Of a stretch of DNA of 64,000 bases, positions 6,377 to 15,949 are shown piece after piece. The DNA is taken from contig JARFNK010000010.1 of NCBI GenBank assembly GCA_029167225.1, positions 124,001 through 188,000 on the forward strand, read 5' to 3'. The notes under the pieces are model-generated. The model was not told the origin of the DNA and searched no databases. It was given only the letters and a program-made list of their open reading frames with translations. Each line of letters starts with the position of its first letter. Within the stretch, counting starts at the first letter, position 1. This DNA comes from Sphingobium arseniciresistens (GTDB lineage Bacteria > Pseudomonadota > Alphaproteobacteria > Sphingomonadales > Sphingomonadaceae). A program made the translations under genes and the position numbers.

Positions 6377-9300
6377 TCACAACGCCGACATACGCTCCAG
6401 CATGGTTTCAGCCTTATCCGGCGGCAGAAACAACCGGGTGCGGAAGCTGATGATCTCGGTGAACGCGCCCAGCGACTTCAACCAGTCGAGCCGCTCATAC
6501 GGATAGCCCCGGATCTCGAGCCTCTGCTGGCCGTTGACGCGGACCCGGTGGAGCCGCGCGCCGGGCAAGGCGTCGATCGGGGCACCGTCGATCCCGCTCG
6601 CCGAAGCAATGATGTCGGCAGGCGAGAGCTTCACCGCGTCGGCGACATCGAAGCTGGCGGCGGTTTCGGAGAGCATTTCGGCGGAGATGATGCGGCCGAG
6701 CCGCGCCTGGCCGCTCGCCTCGTCGACGATCCGCCAGACCCGCACATCGTCCTCGGGCAGCTTGTTCCAGACCGGCAGCAGCAGGCCGGTGGCGATATGG
6801 ACGGTCTCGATCTCGACCTGTTCGCGCGCCTGATCGGCTTCCTCACGCCAGAACTGTTCGAAAGCCCCCTTGTCGATCCGCTGCCAGAAGCTGCGGGCAA
6901 GGCTTTCGAACCGGGTTCGATCCTGGCCCGTGGGCCGCACGAGCTGGCACATTGCGATCGGCTGGCCGTCCTCGTCCATCGTCGACCAGGAGGGTACGCG
7001 CAAGGCGACCCGGCCCGACCGGGAATTGCGCAGATACGCGATGTCGTCGGTCTCGCTCCACACACTCATCAGCCGCTCGAACCCGGTGACATTGCGCTTG
7101 AGATGAAGCTGGAGCTTCTGGAGCCGGGTTTCGGCGCCGGAAACATCATCGCGATGGATGACGATGTCGGAAAGCAGCTCGACCTTGCGCGCTAGGATCG
7201 TCTCGACGCCGAGATCGAGCGTTCCCGCCTCGCGCGCCGCATCGATGCGCGCCTGGATCAGCGCGAAGAACTCCTCGAAGATCGCGTTCTGCGTCGCGAT
7301 GCGCAGCGCCAGCAGGCGATTGAGCCAGCGCTGGATCGTCGGCAGCTTTTCCAGCAGTTCGCCGGCGTCGCCCTGGGTAAGCTTGAGCGCCGTCATTTTC
7401 TCGAACGCGTCGAGCGTGGTGCTGGCGAGCTTGCCGGCGTGGAGCAGATGATACCATTGATGGAGCGCGTCCCTTGCATAGTCGCTCTCAAGATTGTCGG
7501 CCGGGTCGAACAGATTCTGGCTGCCGGCCTGCCGCTGGCCGCGCGTCAATGCACCCAGCGCATCGAGCCGGCGGGCGATGGTGCTGATGAACCGGCGCTC
7601 GCCCTTGCAGTCGGTGGTCACGGGCCGGAAGATCGGCGGTATCGTCTGGTTGGTGCGGTGCGTGCGGCCGAGGCCTTGGATCGCGGCCGATGCGCGCCAA
7701 CCCGGTTCGAGCAGGAAATGGACGCGGCGTCGCCCGGCGCTCTTGCACCCCCGGTCGGAGTGATAGGAGCGCCCGGTGCCACCGGCCCCGGAGAAGACCA
7801 GCACCTCCTTGTCACCATTCTGGAAGGCATTGGTGTCGGCGATCCGGGCCAGCGGGCTGAGCCGTTCGATCTTCTGCCGTCCCGAGCGATCGGTGACGAT
7901 ACGACGCGAGCGGCCGGTGACCTCGGCCACCCGGTCGGTGCCAAAGTGGCGGATCAGCTCGTCGAGCGCGGTCGCGACCGGCGGCATCGCGCAGAGTTTC
8001 TCGATCAATGCGTCGCGAGCACGCACCGCTTCCTGGCTGAGGACGGGATTGCCGTCCGCATCGCTGGCGGGGCGCGAGCGAACCTCGCCGCTATTGTCCT
8101 TGAACACCTCCATCTGCCGGACGGGGAATGCGTCGGTCAAATATCGGACAAGGACGTCGCGGGGAGACAAGTCCAAATCCAGATTGGCGCGTTCGTCGGG
8201 CGACAGCGCCGCGAGCCGCCGTTCGAGGATGGCTTCCGAGGTCGAGACCAGCTGCACGACCGCGACATGGCCCTGCGCCAGCTCGGCCTCGATCGCCTTC
8301 AGCAGCGTCGGCATCTTCATCGCCACCAGCAGGGCCGAGAAGAAGCGCTGGCGCGAGCTTTCAAACCGGGACAGCGCCGCGCCCTTGGCCTGTGCGTTCA
8401 GCGTGTCGCCGCCGACCCGGTCGATGACATTGGTCGCCTTGAGCACAGCGTCGAGTCCGGCATGCACCACCTGCCAGGCGTCGGCATAGGCGTCGTAGAT
8501 CGCGATCTGCGCCGGGGTCAGCTTATGTTCGAGCGGCTCATATTCGATGCCGGCATAGGACAGCGAACGCGCAGTATAGAGGCCGGTGGCCTTGAGATCG
8601 CGGGAGACGACCTCCATCGCCGCGATGCCGCCTTTCTCCATCGCGGCGGTGAAATTGGCGCGGGTGGCGAAAGCGGTGCCCACGCCCCAGAGGCTTAGCC
8701 GCTGAGCATAGCCCAGATTGGCGGGCGTGGTGGCGCCGGTCGCCGAGACGTAGAGGATGCGGGCGCGGGGCAGCGCGTTCTGGAGGCGCAGGCCGGTGAT
8801 CCCCTGCTGCGAGGCGACCCCATCCCCGAAATCGCTGGCCGAGGGCGCGGCATTGGCGAGCGCATGGGATTCGTCGAGGACGATCAACCCTTCATAATCG
8901 TCACCCAGCCAGGCGAGGATCTGGTCGAGGCGCGATGTCCCCTTGTCGCGCACCGAGCGCAAGGTGCTGTAGGTCAGGAACAGGATGCCCGCCGACAGGG
9001 TGATGGGTTGACCCAGACCGATCGCGTCTAGCGGCTGGATATCGACACCCATGCCGCCGAGTGCTTCCCAGTCCCTGCGGGCATCGCCCAAAAGCGGTCC
9101 GTTCAGCGAGATCCATAGATGGCGGCGGTTACCGCGGCACCATTGGTCCATGAGGCAGGCGGCGGCTTCGCGGCCCTTGCCGACCCCGGTGCCGTCGCCG
9201 ACGAAGAAGCCTTGCCGATAGACATGGCCTCCCTCTTTCTCGAACAGCTGGTCACCCGCCTCGTTTGGCAGATAGTGGCCCGGCAGATCGCGCGCGAACG

Positions 9301-10669
9301 CGCTGCCCGCGAGAAGGACGGTCTCGAGCTGGGCGCTCGAAAGCGCCGCAAAGCTGCCCGGCGGCAACGCGGGTGTGTAACTTGGCACCGGCGGGAGCAC
9401 CGAGGCCATCGCCAGCGTTTCGACCAGCTCGTCGGGATGCTCGGCAGCGCCCGGAATGTCGATGCGCGACAGTCTCCAAGGCGCGAAGATGCCCGCCGTC
9501 TCGCCTATCGGCAGCGGCTCGTTACGCACGACGAACTCTACCGGCAGCGCGGCGGAAGCGACGCTCGCGACAACCGGCGGCGCGAGCGGTCGCGGCACGG
9601 TCCCCTTGGTGAACATGGAAAAAGCCGGCCTGCGGGTGCAGACCGGCTTGGGAGGCACAACGGGTGCCGGCGTCGCGGGCGGTGTCGGCGGCCCCAGTCG
9701 CTCGGGCAGCGCGAGGACGTGCGGCAAGGCCTCGGCCAGCGTCTCGGCCAGGATGCGGCGGGTCTCGCCGGTCCAGCCCTTGTCGAAGATCAGCAGCCGG
9801 ATGCGCGCGCTGGTGCCGTGCTTGGCATAGACGTCGCCGAGGATGTCGATCTCGGCGCGCGGACGCACAACCTCGCGCACCGACGCATAGCCGGTTCGGC
9901 CGGGACCATCGGCGGTGAAGCTCGACGGCATGATCGCGACGCAGCGGCCGGCCTCGCGCAATCGCAGCAGCGCCGAACGCAGATGACGGGCGCCGGCATG
10001 GCGGTCGCGGCCGCGGCCCTCGCTGCGCGAGAAAGGCGGATTGATGAGCACAACGTCGGGCGCGAAGCTCGCCGGGAGCCAGTCGTCGATCGACCCGCCG
10101 TCATACCGCGTGACCAGCTGGGCCGCGACATGAGCGAGCAGGTCGGCACGCTGGGGGTCGCGTTCGTTGAGATGCAGCACAGCGCCGGCGCGCGCTGCGA
10201 GCATGGTGAGCATGCCGGTGCCCGCGGAGGGTTCGAGCACGACATCCGACGCTGTCACCCGCGCGCAAAGGGCGGTGAGCCAGGCCAGCGCGGCGGGCGT
10301 GCTGAACTGCTGGAAATCGACCTGATGTTCGGAGCGATAGGTCTGGGTCGGTAGCCCGCGTTCAAGGTCGACGAGCACGCGCAGGACCGCGGCCGGCTCG
10401 GACAGCGCCAGCGGCGAGGCGTCATCATCGCGCAGGAACAGCACCTGGCCGGCTTCGAGCGCATCATAGGCGTCGCGCATCGACCAGGCGCCAGAAGCGT
10501 CGTCGGCCCCGAATGTCTCGCGCATCAGCCGGGCAAGATGCTGACGCGACAAGGTGCCGGCGCGGGCGAGATGATCGGCTATGGCAAGGGCTACGCTATG
10601 GAGGCCCGCCGCCTTGCGCGCGGCATCGGCGGCGCGGGCGTCGAGGTCTGCGGCAAGCTGAATGTTCAT
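6377..10669 (-). CDS. Methylase plus strawberry-notch superfamily 2 helicase fusion
   Basis: A 1,430-residue protein. Residues about 125-330 form an N6-adenine-type methyltransferase: EPSAGTG at about 146-152 (AdoMet site) and NPPFSR at 210-215 (catalytic). A linker leads to a strawberry-notch-type helicase: Walker A in GDGTGVGKGRE, a DESH box in LIVLDESHALAN, and motif VI in GLGRTHRTNQ. The C-terminal third matches the domain that follows the helicase in bacterial strawberry-notch proteins. These giant proteins occur on plasmids and phages and are thought to act in DNA modification or protection during transfer. A CGGAG site precedes ATG 10669. It is transcribed with the ParB-like and Toprim genes upstream. 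Confidence 0.88.
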   Translation of the reverse strand: MNIQLAADLDARAADAARKAAGLHSVALAIADHLARAGTLSRQHLARLMRETFGADDASGAWSMRDAYDALEAGQVLFLRDDDASPLALSEPAAVLRVLVDLERGLPTQTYRSEHQVDFQQFSTPAALAWLTALCARVTASDVVLEPSAGTGMLTMLAARAGAVLHLNERDPQRADLLAHVAAQLVTRYDGGSIDDWLPASFAPDVVLINPPFSRSEGRGRDRHAGARHLRSALLRLREAGRCVAIMPSSFTADGPGRTGYASVREVVRPRAEIDILGDVYAKHGTSARIRLLIFDKGWTGETRRILAETLAEALPHVLALPERLGPPTPPATPAPVVPPKPVCTRRPAFSMFTKGTVPRPLAPPVVASVASAALPVEFVVRNEPLPIGETAGIFAPWRLSRIDIPGAAEHPDELVETLAMASVLPPVPSYTPALPPGSFAALSSAQLETVLLAGSAFARDLPGHYLPNEAGDQLFEKEGGHVYRQGFFVGDGTGVGKGREAAACLMDQWCRGNRRHLWISLNGPLLGDARRDWEALGGMGVDIQPLDAIGLGQPITLSAGILFLTYSTLRSVRDKGTSRLDQILAWLGDDYEGLIVLDESHALANAAPSASDFGDGVASQQGITGLRLQNALPRARILYVSATGATTPANLGYAQRLSLWGVGTAFATRANFTAAMEKGGIAAMEVVSRDLKATGLYTARSLSYAGIEYEPLEHKLTPAQIAIYDAYADAWQVVHAGLDAVLKATNVIDRVGGDTLNAQAKGAALSRFESSRQRFFSALLVAMKMPTLLKAIEAELAQGHVAVVQLVSTSEAILERRLAALSPDERANLDLDLSPRDVLVRYLTDAFPVRQMEVFKDNSGEVRSRPASDADGNPVLSQEAVRARDALIEKLCAMPPVATALDELIRHFGTDRVAEVTGRSRRIVTDRSGRQKIERLSPLARIADTNAFQNGDKEVLVFSGAGGTGRSYHSDRGCKSAGRRRVHFLLEPGWRASAAIQGLGRTHRTNQTIPPIFRPVTTDCKGERRFISTIARRLDALGALTRGQRQAGSQNLFDPADNLESDYARDALHQWYHLLHAGKLASTTLDAFEKMTALKLTQGDAGELLEKLPTIQRWLNRLLALRIATQNAIFEEFFALIQARIDAAREAGTLDLGVETILARKVELLSDIVIHRDDVSGAETRLQKLQLHLKRNVTGFERLMSVWSETDDIAYLRNSRSGRVALRVPSWSTMDEDGQPIAMCQLVRPTGQDRTRFESLARSFWQRIDKGAFEQFWREEADQAREQVEIETVHIATGLLLPVWNKLPEDDVRVWRIVDEASGQARLGRIISAEMLSETAASFDVADAVKLSPADIIASASGIDGAPIDALPGARLHRVRVNGQQRLEIRGYPYERLDWLKSLGAFTEIISFRTRLFLPPDKAETMLERMSAL

Positions 10670-10795
10670 GATGATGATCTCCGGGAGAAGCGCACGCGCC
10701 TTCGGTCCGCGAAAGCGAACGCAAAGGCGCGACGACGAAAAAGAAATGGGCCGGAACGCGACGCGTCCCGGCCCGCAGAGGATGGAAGGGACCGA

Positions 10796-12880
10796 TCAGG
10801 CAGCTTCGGCCAGATCATCCCCTCCGACGTCATTGGCGACATCGCCCGCCGCCTCGACCGCGTCACCGGCCACGTCGTCGGTATCCACGACAACGTCGCG
10901 CGCGCCGATGGCAGCAGCCAGTTCCGCACGGGTCGGACCGCTGCTTTCGACGGGTACGGGTTCCTCGACCCGCATCGGCTGCGGCAGCCAGGCGACCACC
11001 TTGTCCTTGATCTCGGCTTCGATGATCGTCTGCCCGGCGAACAGCTTCTCGGCCGAGGCCGCGAGGTCAGCCTTCTTCGCCGCGCCGTAGCGGGACCTCA
11101 GATCCTCGCTGCCGATCTCGCCGAACAGGTCGAGGATCCAGCCCCGGGTCACGCCATCGAAGAAGTTGCGCGCGGTGGGGCGCCACCAGCGGGCGACATC
11201 GATGTCGAGGCTGCGGCCGAGATGGCGCAGGAACGGCGCGCCCGAACCGCTATCGGTCACCGGCTCGAGCGTGCGCGCGATCGCCCAGGCGAACCAGGCG
11301 GCGCGGGCCTCGTCGGGAAGCGCCCGGAACGCATCGAAGCGCGCGATCGCATCGTCCCCATCCCGCCAGCCATGATCGAGGTCGGCTTCGAGCTTCGCCC
11401 AGCCTTCCGCCGCTGCGGTCTCGCTGACGTAGTTGCCGACCCGGCGGTCGGGCAGCGGCGCCTTGAGGCCGGACGCCAGATCATAGGCGCCACCGAACTT
11501 GCGATGGGCGCCGTCGACCATGATGAATGTGCCCAGATCCATCGCGAAGTGCGGATCGTTCGCCACATGCAGCGCGACCAGCTCGGTACGCATGAGCGCG
11601 AGGCGATCGACCAGCTTCTGGCTGAGCGAGGCCTTGCGCGGCGCCTCGGCGGCGTCCGTATCGTCCGCGCCGTCGCCGTCATCCCCGTCGGCGTCGGGAT
11701 CGACATCCTCGTCTTCCTCGTTCGACACCGCGACGAACAGCGTCTCCTCGACCATGGGCTGGCCGTCCTCGCCGATCACGACATAGGCGAGCGCCCGGGC
11801 TTTCTGCTCGGGTTCATAGACCGCCTGGCGGTCCTGGATCGCGCCGAGTTCTTCCTCGAGCGCGTCGATCCGTTCGAGCTGTTCCTCACTATAGTCGTGC
11901 TCGTCCGCGGCAGCTTCCTCGATCTCCTCGATCTCGGCCTTGATCGCCTGCTGACGGGCTTCCTGCTCCTCGGTGAGGGATGGCAGGATGCCGTCGATAC
12001 GCCGCAGGCCCATGGTCGCGGTATAGGGCACATGGGTGGCAGCGATGGTGCGGACCTCGGCGAAACCTTCGCGCTCACGGATCGCCTCGGCGGCTTCGGC
12101 GAGGGCTTCGTCGGCGAGTTGATCGAGCAGGTCACGGTTGGTCCACAGTTCACTTTCGGCATTGGAGTAGAGGTCGCGGTCGATCGTGCCGCCCGCCGCG
12201 AGATAGGCGTCGCGCCCGACCAGCAGTGCCTTGGGATGGCCGCCATTATAGCTGCCGGCGCTGACCTGGCGTTCGATCTCGGCGACGTTGTTCGCGTAGT
12301 AGGTGCCGGCGAGGCTTTCGAACACGGCGGCCTGGCGGACCGGATCGGAGGTCTTGGCATAGGCCTTGGCGATGTCGAGCGTGATCTCGCCCCTGGCCAG
12401 CGCCTCGAACACCGGGGTCGCGAGATTGGCGAGGCGCAGGCGTCCCTCGACGAACCGCACGGTCAGGCTGAACCGCTTGGCGATGTCGGCGACCGTCTTC
12501 TTTTCCTTGTCGATGATCGTGCGGAACGCGGTGCAGGCGTCGGCGGGATTCATCGCGAGCTGGAAGAAGTTCTCGGCGAGGCTCATCGAGATCGCGTCGG
12601 CGGCGCTCGGCACCACCATCACCGGGACCTGGAAGTCCTTCGGCAGCACGCCCTTTTCGATATTGGCGAGGGTGCGCGAAAGGCGGCGACCGCCGGCATA
12701 GATGTCGTAATGATCCTTGCGGCGCTTGATCGGCACGCCGATGAGGTTCTGGAGGACGATGCCGGTCTCGCCGAGATGGGCTTCGAACTGGGCATCCGCG
12801 TCGGCATTGCTATGCTTGCGGACATTGTCTTCGGCCACACGGCAATTGACCGCGGGCACGTAGAGGATGGGATAGGTCAT
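10796..12880 (-). CDS. Large ParB/RepB-like protein
   Basis: A 694-residue protein. The first 200 residues carry a ParB N-terminal domain: IYAGGRRLSRTLANIEKG (the G-x-R-R CTP-binding box) and MSLAENFFQLAMNP (the second box), followed by an HTH region (TVADIAKRFSLTVRFVEGRLRLANL). The remaining 490 residues include a long acidic coiled coil (IKAEIEEIEEAAADEHDYSEEQLERIDALEEELG in pieces) and a very acidic linker, then a C-terminal unknown domain. It is far larger than segregation ParB (about 300 aa) and has no ParA beside it, so it is more likely a mobile-element DNA-binding protein than a true partition protein. ATG 12880 has a strong AAAGGAG site. Confidence 0.84.
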   Translation of the reverse strand: MTYPILYVPAVNCRVAEDNVRKHSNADADAQFEAHLGETGIVLQNLIGVPIKRRKDHYDIYAGGRRLSRTLANIEKGVLPKDFQVPVMVVPSAADAISMSLAENFFQLAMNPADACTAFRTIIDKEKKTVADIAKRFSLTVRFVEGRLRLANLATPVFEALARGEITLDIAKAYAKTSDPVRQAAVFESLAGTYYANNVAEIERQVSAGSYNGGHPKALLVGRDAYLAAGGTIDRDLYSNAESELWTNRDLLDQLADEALAEAAEAIREREGFAEVRTIAATHVPYTATMGLRRIDGILPSLTEEQEARQQAIKAEIEEIEEAAADEHDYSEEQLERIDALEEELGAIQDRQAVYEPEQKARALAYVVIGEDGQPMVEETLFVAVSNEEDEDVDPDADGDDGDGADDTDAAEAPRKASLSQKLVDRLALMRTELVALHVANDPHFAMDLGTFIMVDGAHRKFGGAYDLASGLKAPLPDRRVGNYVSETAAAEGWAKLEADLDHGWRDGDDAIARFDAFRALPDEARAAWFAWAIARTLEPVTDSGSGAPFLRHLGRSLDIDVARWWRPTARNFFDGVTRGWILDLFGEIGSEDLRSRYGAAKKADLAASAEKLFAGQTIIEAEIKDKVVAWLPQPMRVEEPVPVESSGPTRAELAAAIGARDVVVDTDDVAGDAVEAAGDVANDVGGDDLAEAA

Positions 12881-12915
12881 GCGTCTTACTCCTTTGCGGC
12901 GCAGGCACCCGACCA

Positions 12916-13836
12916 TCAGGCCGCTTTCCGCACCCAAATCCCCTCTCTCTTCCCTCCACTGCGGAGCTGGTCGTTCCAGTCGTTGTGACCGCGAGCCGGC
13001 AAGAGGAGATCGATCGTCCGGCCCTGGCGCGCGTGGGCGACAACGGCTTTCCCGGCGCCGAGGCGGCCGGGCTGATCATTGTCGGGAAGCAGGATCAGCC
13101 GCGTCACGCGATCGGGCACGGCGACCTGCGCGAAGCGCTCGCTGCCCAATGTCGCCCAGACCGGGATGCCCAGCAGGATATGGGCCGAGAAAGCGGTCTC
13201 CCAGCCTTCGGCGAGCCCGAGCGTGGCTCCCGGCACCCCGAAATGCACGGTGCCGTCGCGCGGTCGTCCGAGCAGCCTCTTGGGAGGATCGAGATCGGCG
13301 GCCGGCAGACCGCCAGGGAGATCCAGAAACAGCCGCTCGAGCGCGATGACTTCATTGGCGCCGGAGCGCACGGCGGCGAGGATCGCGGGTCGGAAGCGCA
13401 CCGATCGGCCACCACCCAGCGGCGTTTGCCGATGAAAGCGCAAGGCAAGGCAACTGCCGCCTAGACCGCGCCAATCCAGATAGCGGCTGCCGGGTGAGGC
13501 CAGCAGTGGAATGGCGTCTTCCCAGAGCGTGCGAGCGCGCGCGGCAATGGCCGCGTCACGCGGTCGCCACGGCCGGACAAGCGGTGCATCGGCGGCCGGA
13601 ATGTCGAGCCGAAGGCGGCGGACCGCGCGCAGGACATCGATGCTGTCGCAGCCGGCGAAGCAGTGGAACAGGAGGCTGAACGTGCCGACGCGGATCGAGA
13701 GGCTTGGGCGACGGTCGGCATGGGCCGGGCACAGACACAGGCCGCCGCGCCCGGTCCAGGTCCCGCCCAGTTGCTTGACGATGCGCGCGGCGGCGGATTC
13801 GAGGTCGAGGTTTCTCGCGGCGATGGCATGAGGCAT
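12916..13836 (-). CDS. Toprim/primase-like protein
   Basis: A 306-residue protein. An N-terminal zinc-finger segment (CLCPAHADRRPSLSI, then LLFHCFAGCDSIDVL) matches DnaG-type primase zinc domains. A C-terminal Toprim-like domain follows: LGLAEGWETAFSAHIL (catalytic Glu) and LILLPDNDQPGRLGAGKAV (Asp-x-Asp), ending HNDWNDQL. Together these fit plasmid and phage primases or Toprim-domain proteins (DUF7146-like). ATG 13836 was preferred to a GTG at 13845 because the AAAGGAC site is then at good spacing. It lies just upstream of the ParB-like gene and probably shares its transcript. Confidence 0.85.
   Translation of the reverse strand: MPHAIAARNLDLESAAARIVKQLGGTWTGRGGLCLCPAHADRRPSLSIRVGTFSLLFHCFAGCDSIDVLRAVRRLRLDIPAADAPLVRPWRPRDAAIAARARTLWEDAIPLLASPGSRYLDWRGLGGSCLALRFHRQTPLGGGRSVRFRPAILAAVRSGANEVIALERLFLDLPGGLPAADLDPPKRLLGRPRDGTVHFGVPGATLGLAEGWETAFSAHILLGIPVWATLGSERFAQVAVPDRVTRLILLPDNDQPGRLGAGKAVVAHARQGRTIDLLLPARGHNDWNDQLRSGGKREGIWVRKAA
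12949..12958 (-). repeat. Leader repeat CTTCCCTCCA, copy D
   Basis: Fourth exact copy, 69 bp before the ParB-like start codon. It lies inside the 3' coding end of the Toprim gene, read there as Ser-Gly-Gly-Lys, unlike copy A which is read as Trp-Arg-Glu-Gly. Confidence 0.6.
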
Positions 13837-13895
13837 TGACGACACGTCCTTTCGCCAACGCCCCTCATCCTCCTCTCCGAAAAGAGACGGCGCCG

Positions 13896-14699
13896 TCAGC
13901 CGGCCAATCGGCGGGGGACGCCTGTTGCCACCTCGTCAACCGAGAGAGCCGCGCTACAAAGGATCACCTCGAAACATTCCTCGAGTAGCTCACGAGCCGA
14001 GGGGGTGAGTTTGACCAGTGCCCTCCGGCCATCGCTCGGATCACCGGTGCGGACGATGAATCCGCGTCTTTCCATCATGGTGAGCGATCGTCGCGCCGTC
14101 CCCAGGGCGCTGCTCGCCGCGCCCCAAAAGCAGGTGATCGAAGTCGTCAGGCCTTCATGTTCGCGCACATAGAGGTCCAGCAACATTTCGCTTGCCGGAT
14201 CGCTGATCAGATCATGACCAAAAGCGCGCCCGGCTCGCTTGCGGGCAGCGAGAATGGCGCGGCACAGATCGACATAGCGCTGGGTCGGATCGACCTGCAG
14301 CGGATCGGGCGGACCGGAACAAGATGGGACGAGATGCATGCGTCCGCCGCCCGGCGGCAGGGCTTGAACGAAGCTCTGCGGTTCGCCGAGGTTCTGATGA
14401 GTCCGGCCGTGGACAGTATCATCGCGAGCGGCAGACCTTGCATCGGCGAGGCGCAGGCTCACCTGGTCAGCCCGCCACAGCAGATGCTCGGCGTCCTGCA
14501 GGAATTCCCCTCCGTGCGCTGTTGGCCGCAATGTCTCCCCTTCAGGTTCGAAGAGCGTCAAACCGACGCGGGTTTCGAGGGCCGACACGATATTTTCGAC
14601 TATAGTCTCCGAAGTTCCCAGGACATCGGCGGCGCGGCCGAAGCTGCCGTGCCGGGACACGCAGAGCGCGTATCGGAGCTGATTGAGTTCAAAGGGCAT
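13896..14699 (-). CDS. LysR-HTH/MarR double-winged-helix regulator
   Basis: A 267-residue protein with two DNA-binding domains. Residues 1-65 read as a LysR-type HTH (LNQLRYALCVSRHGSFGRAADVLGTSETIVENIVSALETRVGLTLF in pieces), but no LysR effector domain follows. Instead residues about 140-250 look like a MarR winged helix: SEMLLDLYVREHEGLTTSIT, then ALGTARRSLTMMERRGFIVRTGDPSDGRRALVKLTPSARELL, whose D-x-R-R wing is typical of MarR. The linker is about 75 residues. No operator could be identified. The fusion is unusual, and its neighbours (mobile backbone on one side, secretion locus on the other) do not reveal its target. Confidence 0.75.
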   Translation of the reverse strand: MPFELNQLRYALCVSRHGSFGRAADVLGTSETIVENIVSALETRVGLTLFEPEGETLRPTAHGGEFLQDAEHLLWRADQVSLRLADARSAARDDTVHGRTHQNLGEPQSFVQALPPGGGRMHLVPSCSGPPDPLQVDPTQRYVDLCRAILAARKRAGRAFGHDLISDPASEMLLDLYVREHEGLTTSITCFWGAASSALGTARRSLTMMERRGFIVRTGDPSDGRRALVKLTPSARELLEECFEVILCSAALSVDEVATGVPRRLAG

Positions 14700-14923
14700 G
14701 GCGTGCCTCCCATTCGACCCCGATCATTTTGGGCGGTTGTCTCTTCGCCATCAGCGTCCTCCTTCGCGCGCCATCATTTGGGGGGCAGCGGCGTCATGCG
14801 GCGCGCTTCAGCCGTCGCCAGGGAGGAACTGGTCGCAGCGATGTGAGAAGAACGCGAATTGCCTCCCACTATGAGACAGGCGGGAGGGCTTGGACGCGAA
14901 CAGTTTTTTACAGATTTGTTACG

Positions 14924-15949
14924 TCAGCCCATGAGGACGATGCCACCCGGCAGTTCGCGCACGCCAAGGTGCAGAAGCTGCTGGATCTGGGCGACGGCAT
15001 TCTCGATCTGATCGGTGTGGAAGATGCCATTGACCTGACGTCGGCCGATATCATTGCTGGTGAGGATGATCTTGGCGCTGCGATAGCGATTGATGTCCTC
15101 GACCGCTTCGGCGAGCGGCGTGTTGCGGAAGACGAGCAATCCTTGCCGCCACCCGGAGATTCTGACCGGATCGACCTGCACGACCCTGGTTTCGCCCGAT
15201 GGCGATGCGACGAGTTGCTCGCCGGGTTTCAAGGCTTGCGAGACATCACCACTCTCCCGCGTGATCGCGCCGGAGAGGCAGGTCACGCAGGTTTCGCGCT
15301 CGCTCGTGCGGATATTGAAGCTGCCTCCGCGCGAGGCGAAGCGTTCGCCGCCTGCTCGGGCCAGGAACGGCCGCGCAGTTTCGGGAAGATCGACAAAGGC
15401 TTCGCCGGTGACCAGGCTGATGCCGTGGCCATCATTGATGACCGACAGGGCGGACCGTGCGTTCAAGTCGATGGTGGCGCCACCCGCGAGTTTGACGTCG
15501 CGGCGCTCGCCCTGTCCCGTGCGATAGTCGGCGGTCAGCTCGGCGAAGGAAGGCCAGAGCCCGAGCGGTGGATTGGCGACCATGACAGCGGCGGCCGAGG
15601 CGGCGATCGCGCCCGACCCGGCGAGCATGGCGCGCCGGTTCATGAGGACGGGCCGCGATCGGGGCCGGATGGGCGTCACATTGGTGGCACGCAGCGCGGC
15701 CGGGTGCGGCAGGTTCATCGCGCGCACGGTCTGTCGGAACGCGGCGGCCTCACGGAAGGCTTCCTCATGGGCTGGCCCTTGAGAGCGCCAGCTCGCGAAA
15801 TCGCGCGCGTCGGCGGTCGTGGCGGCCCCCGAGGTCAAGCGCACGATCCATTGCAACGCCTCCTTCATCAGGGGGTCGAGGTCGTCATTCAAGGCATCGT
15901 CGTGGTTCATGGATGCAGCGCGGTTCCGCTTGGGTGGGTTGTCATTCAT
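14924..15949 (-). CDS. FecR-family anti-sigma factor
   Basis: A 341-residue inner-membrane protein. The N-terminal cytoplasmic DUF4880 part (LMKEALQWIVRLTSG, FASWRSQGPAHEEAFREA) should hold the sigma factor. One membrane segment follows at about residues 107-128 (MLAGSGAIAASAAAVMVAN). The periplasmic FecR domain begins with YRTGQGERRDVKLAGGATI, and the C-terminus (FRNTPLAEAVEDINRYRSAK) is an STN-like DUF4974 domain. It overlaps the end of the ECF sigma gene by 8 bp, so the pair is co-translated. Its usual input is an STN domain of an outer-membrane receptor; here the only STN protein is the free one encoded nearby. Confidence 0.9.
   Translation of the reverse strand: MNDNPPKRNRAASMNHDDALNDDLDPLMKEALQWIVRLTSGAATTADARDFASWRSQGPAHEEAFREAAAFRQTVRAMNLPHPAALRATNVTPIRPRSRPVLMNRRAMLAGSGAIAASAAAVMVANPPLGLWPSFAELTADYRTGQGERRDVKLAGGATIDLNARSALSVINDGHGISLVTGEAFVDLPETARPFLARAGGERFASRGGSFNIRTSERETCVTCLSGAITRESGDVSQALKPGEQLVASPSGETRVVQVDPVRISGWRQGLLVFRNTPLAEAVEDINRYRSAKIILTSNDIGRRQVNGIFHTDQIENAVAQIQQLLHLGVRELPGGIVLMG

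Noticed and set aside
7439..8698. A 419-codon plus-strand open frame
   Set aside because: It is the antisense shadow of the methylase-helicase gene, which has clear motifs across this stretch.
10538..12988. An 816-codon plus-strand open frame
   Set aside because: Antisense to the ParB-like gene, whose ParB boxes and ribosome-binding site are convincing.
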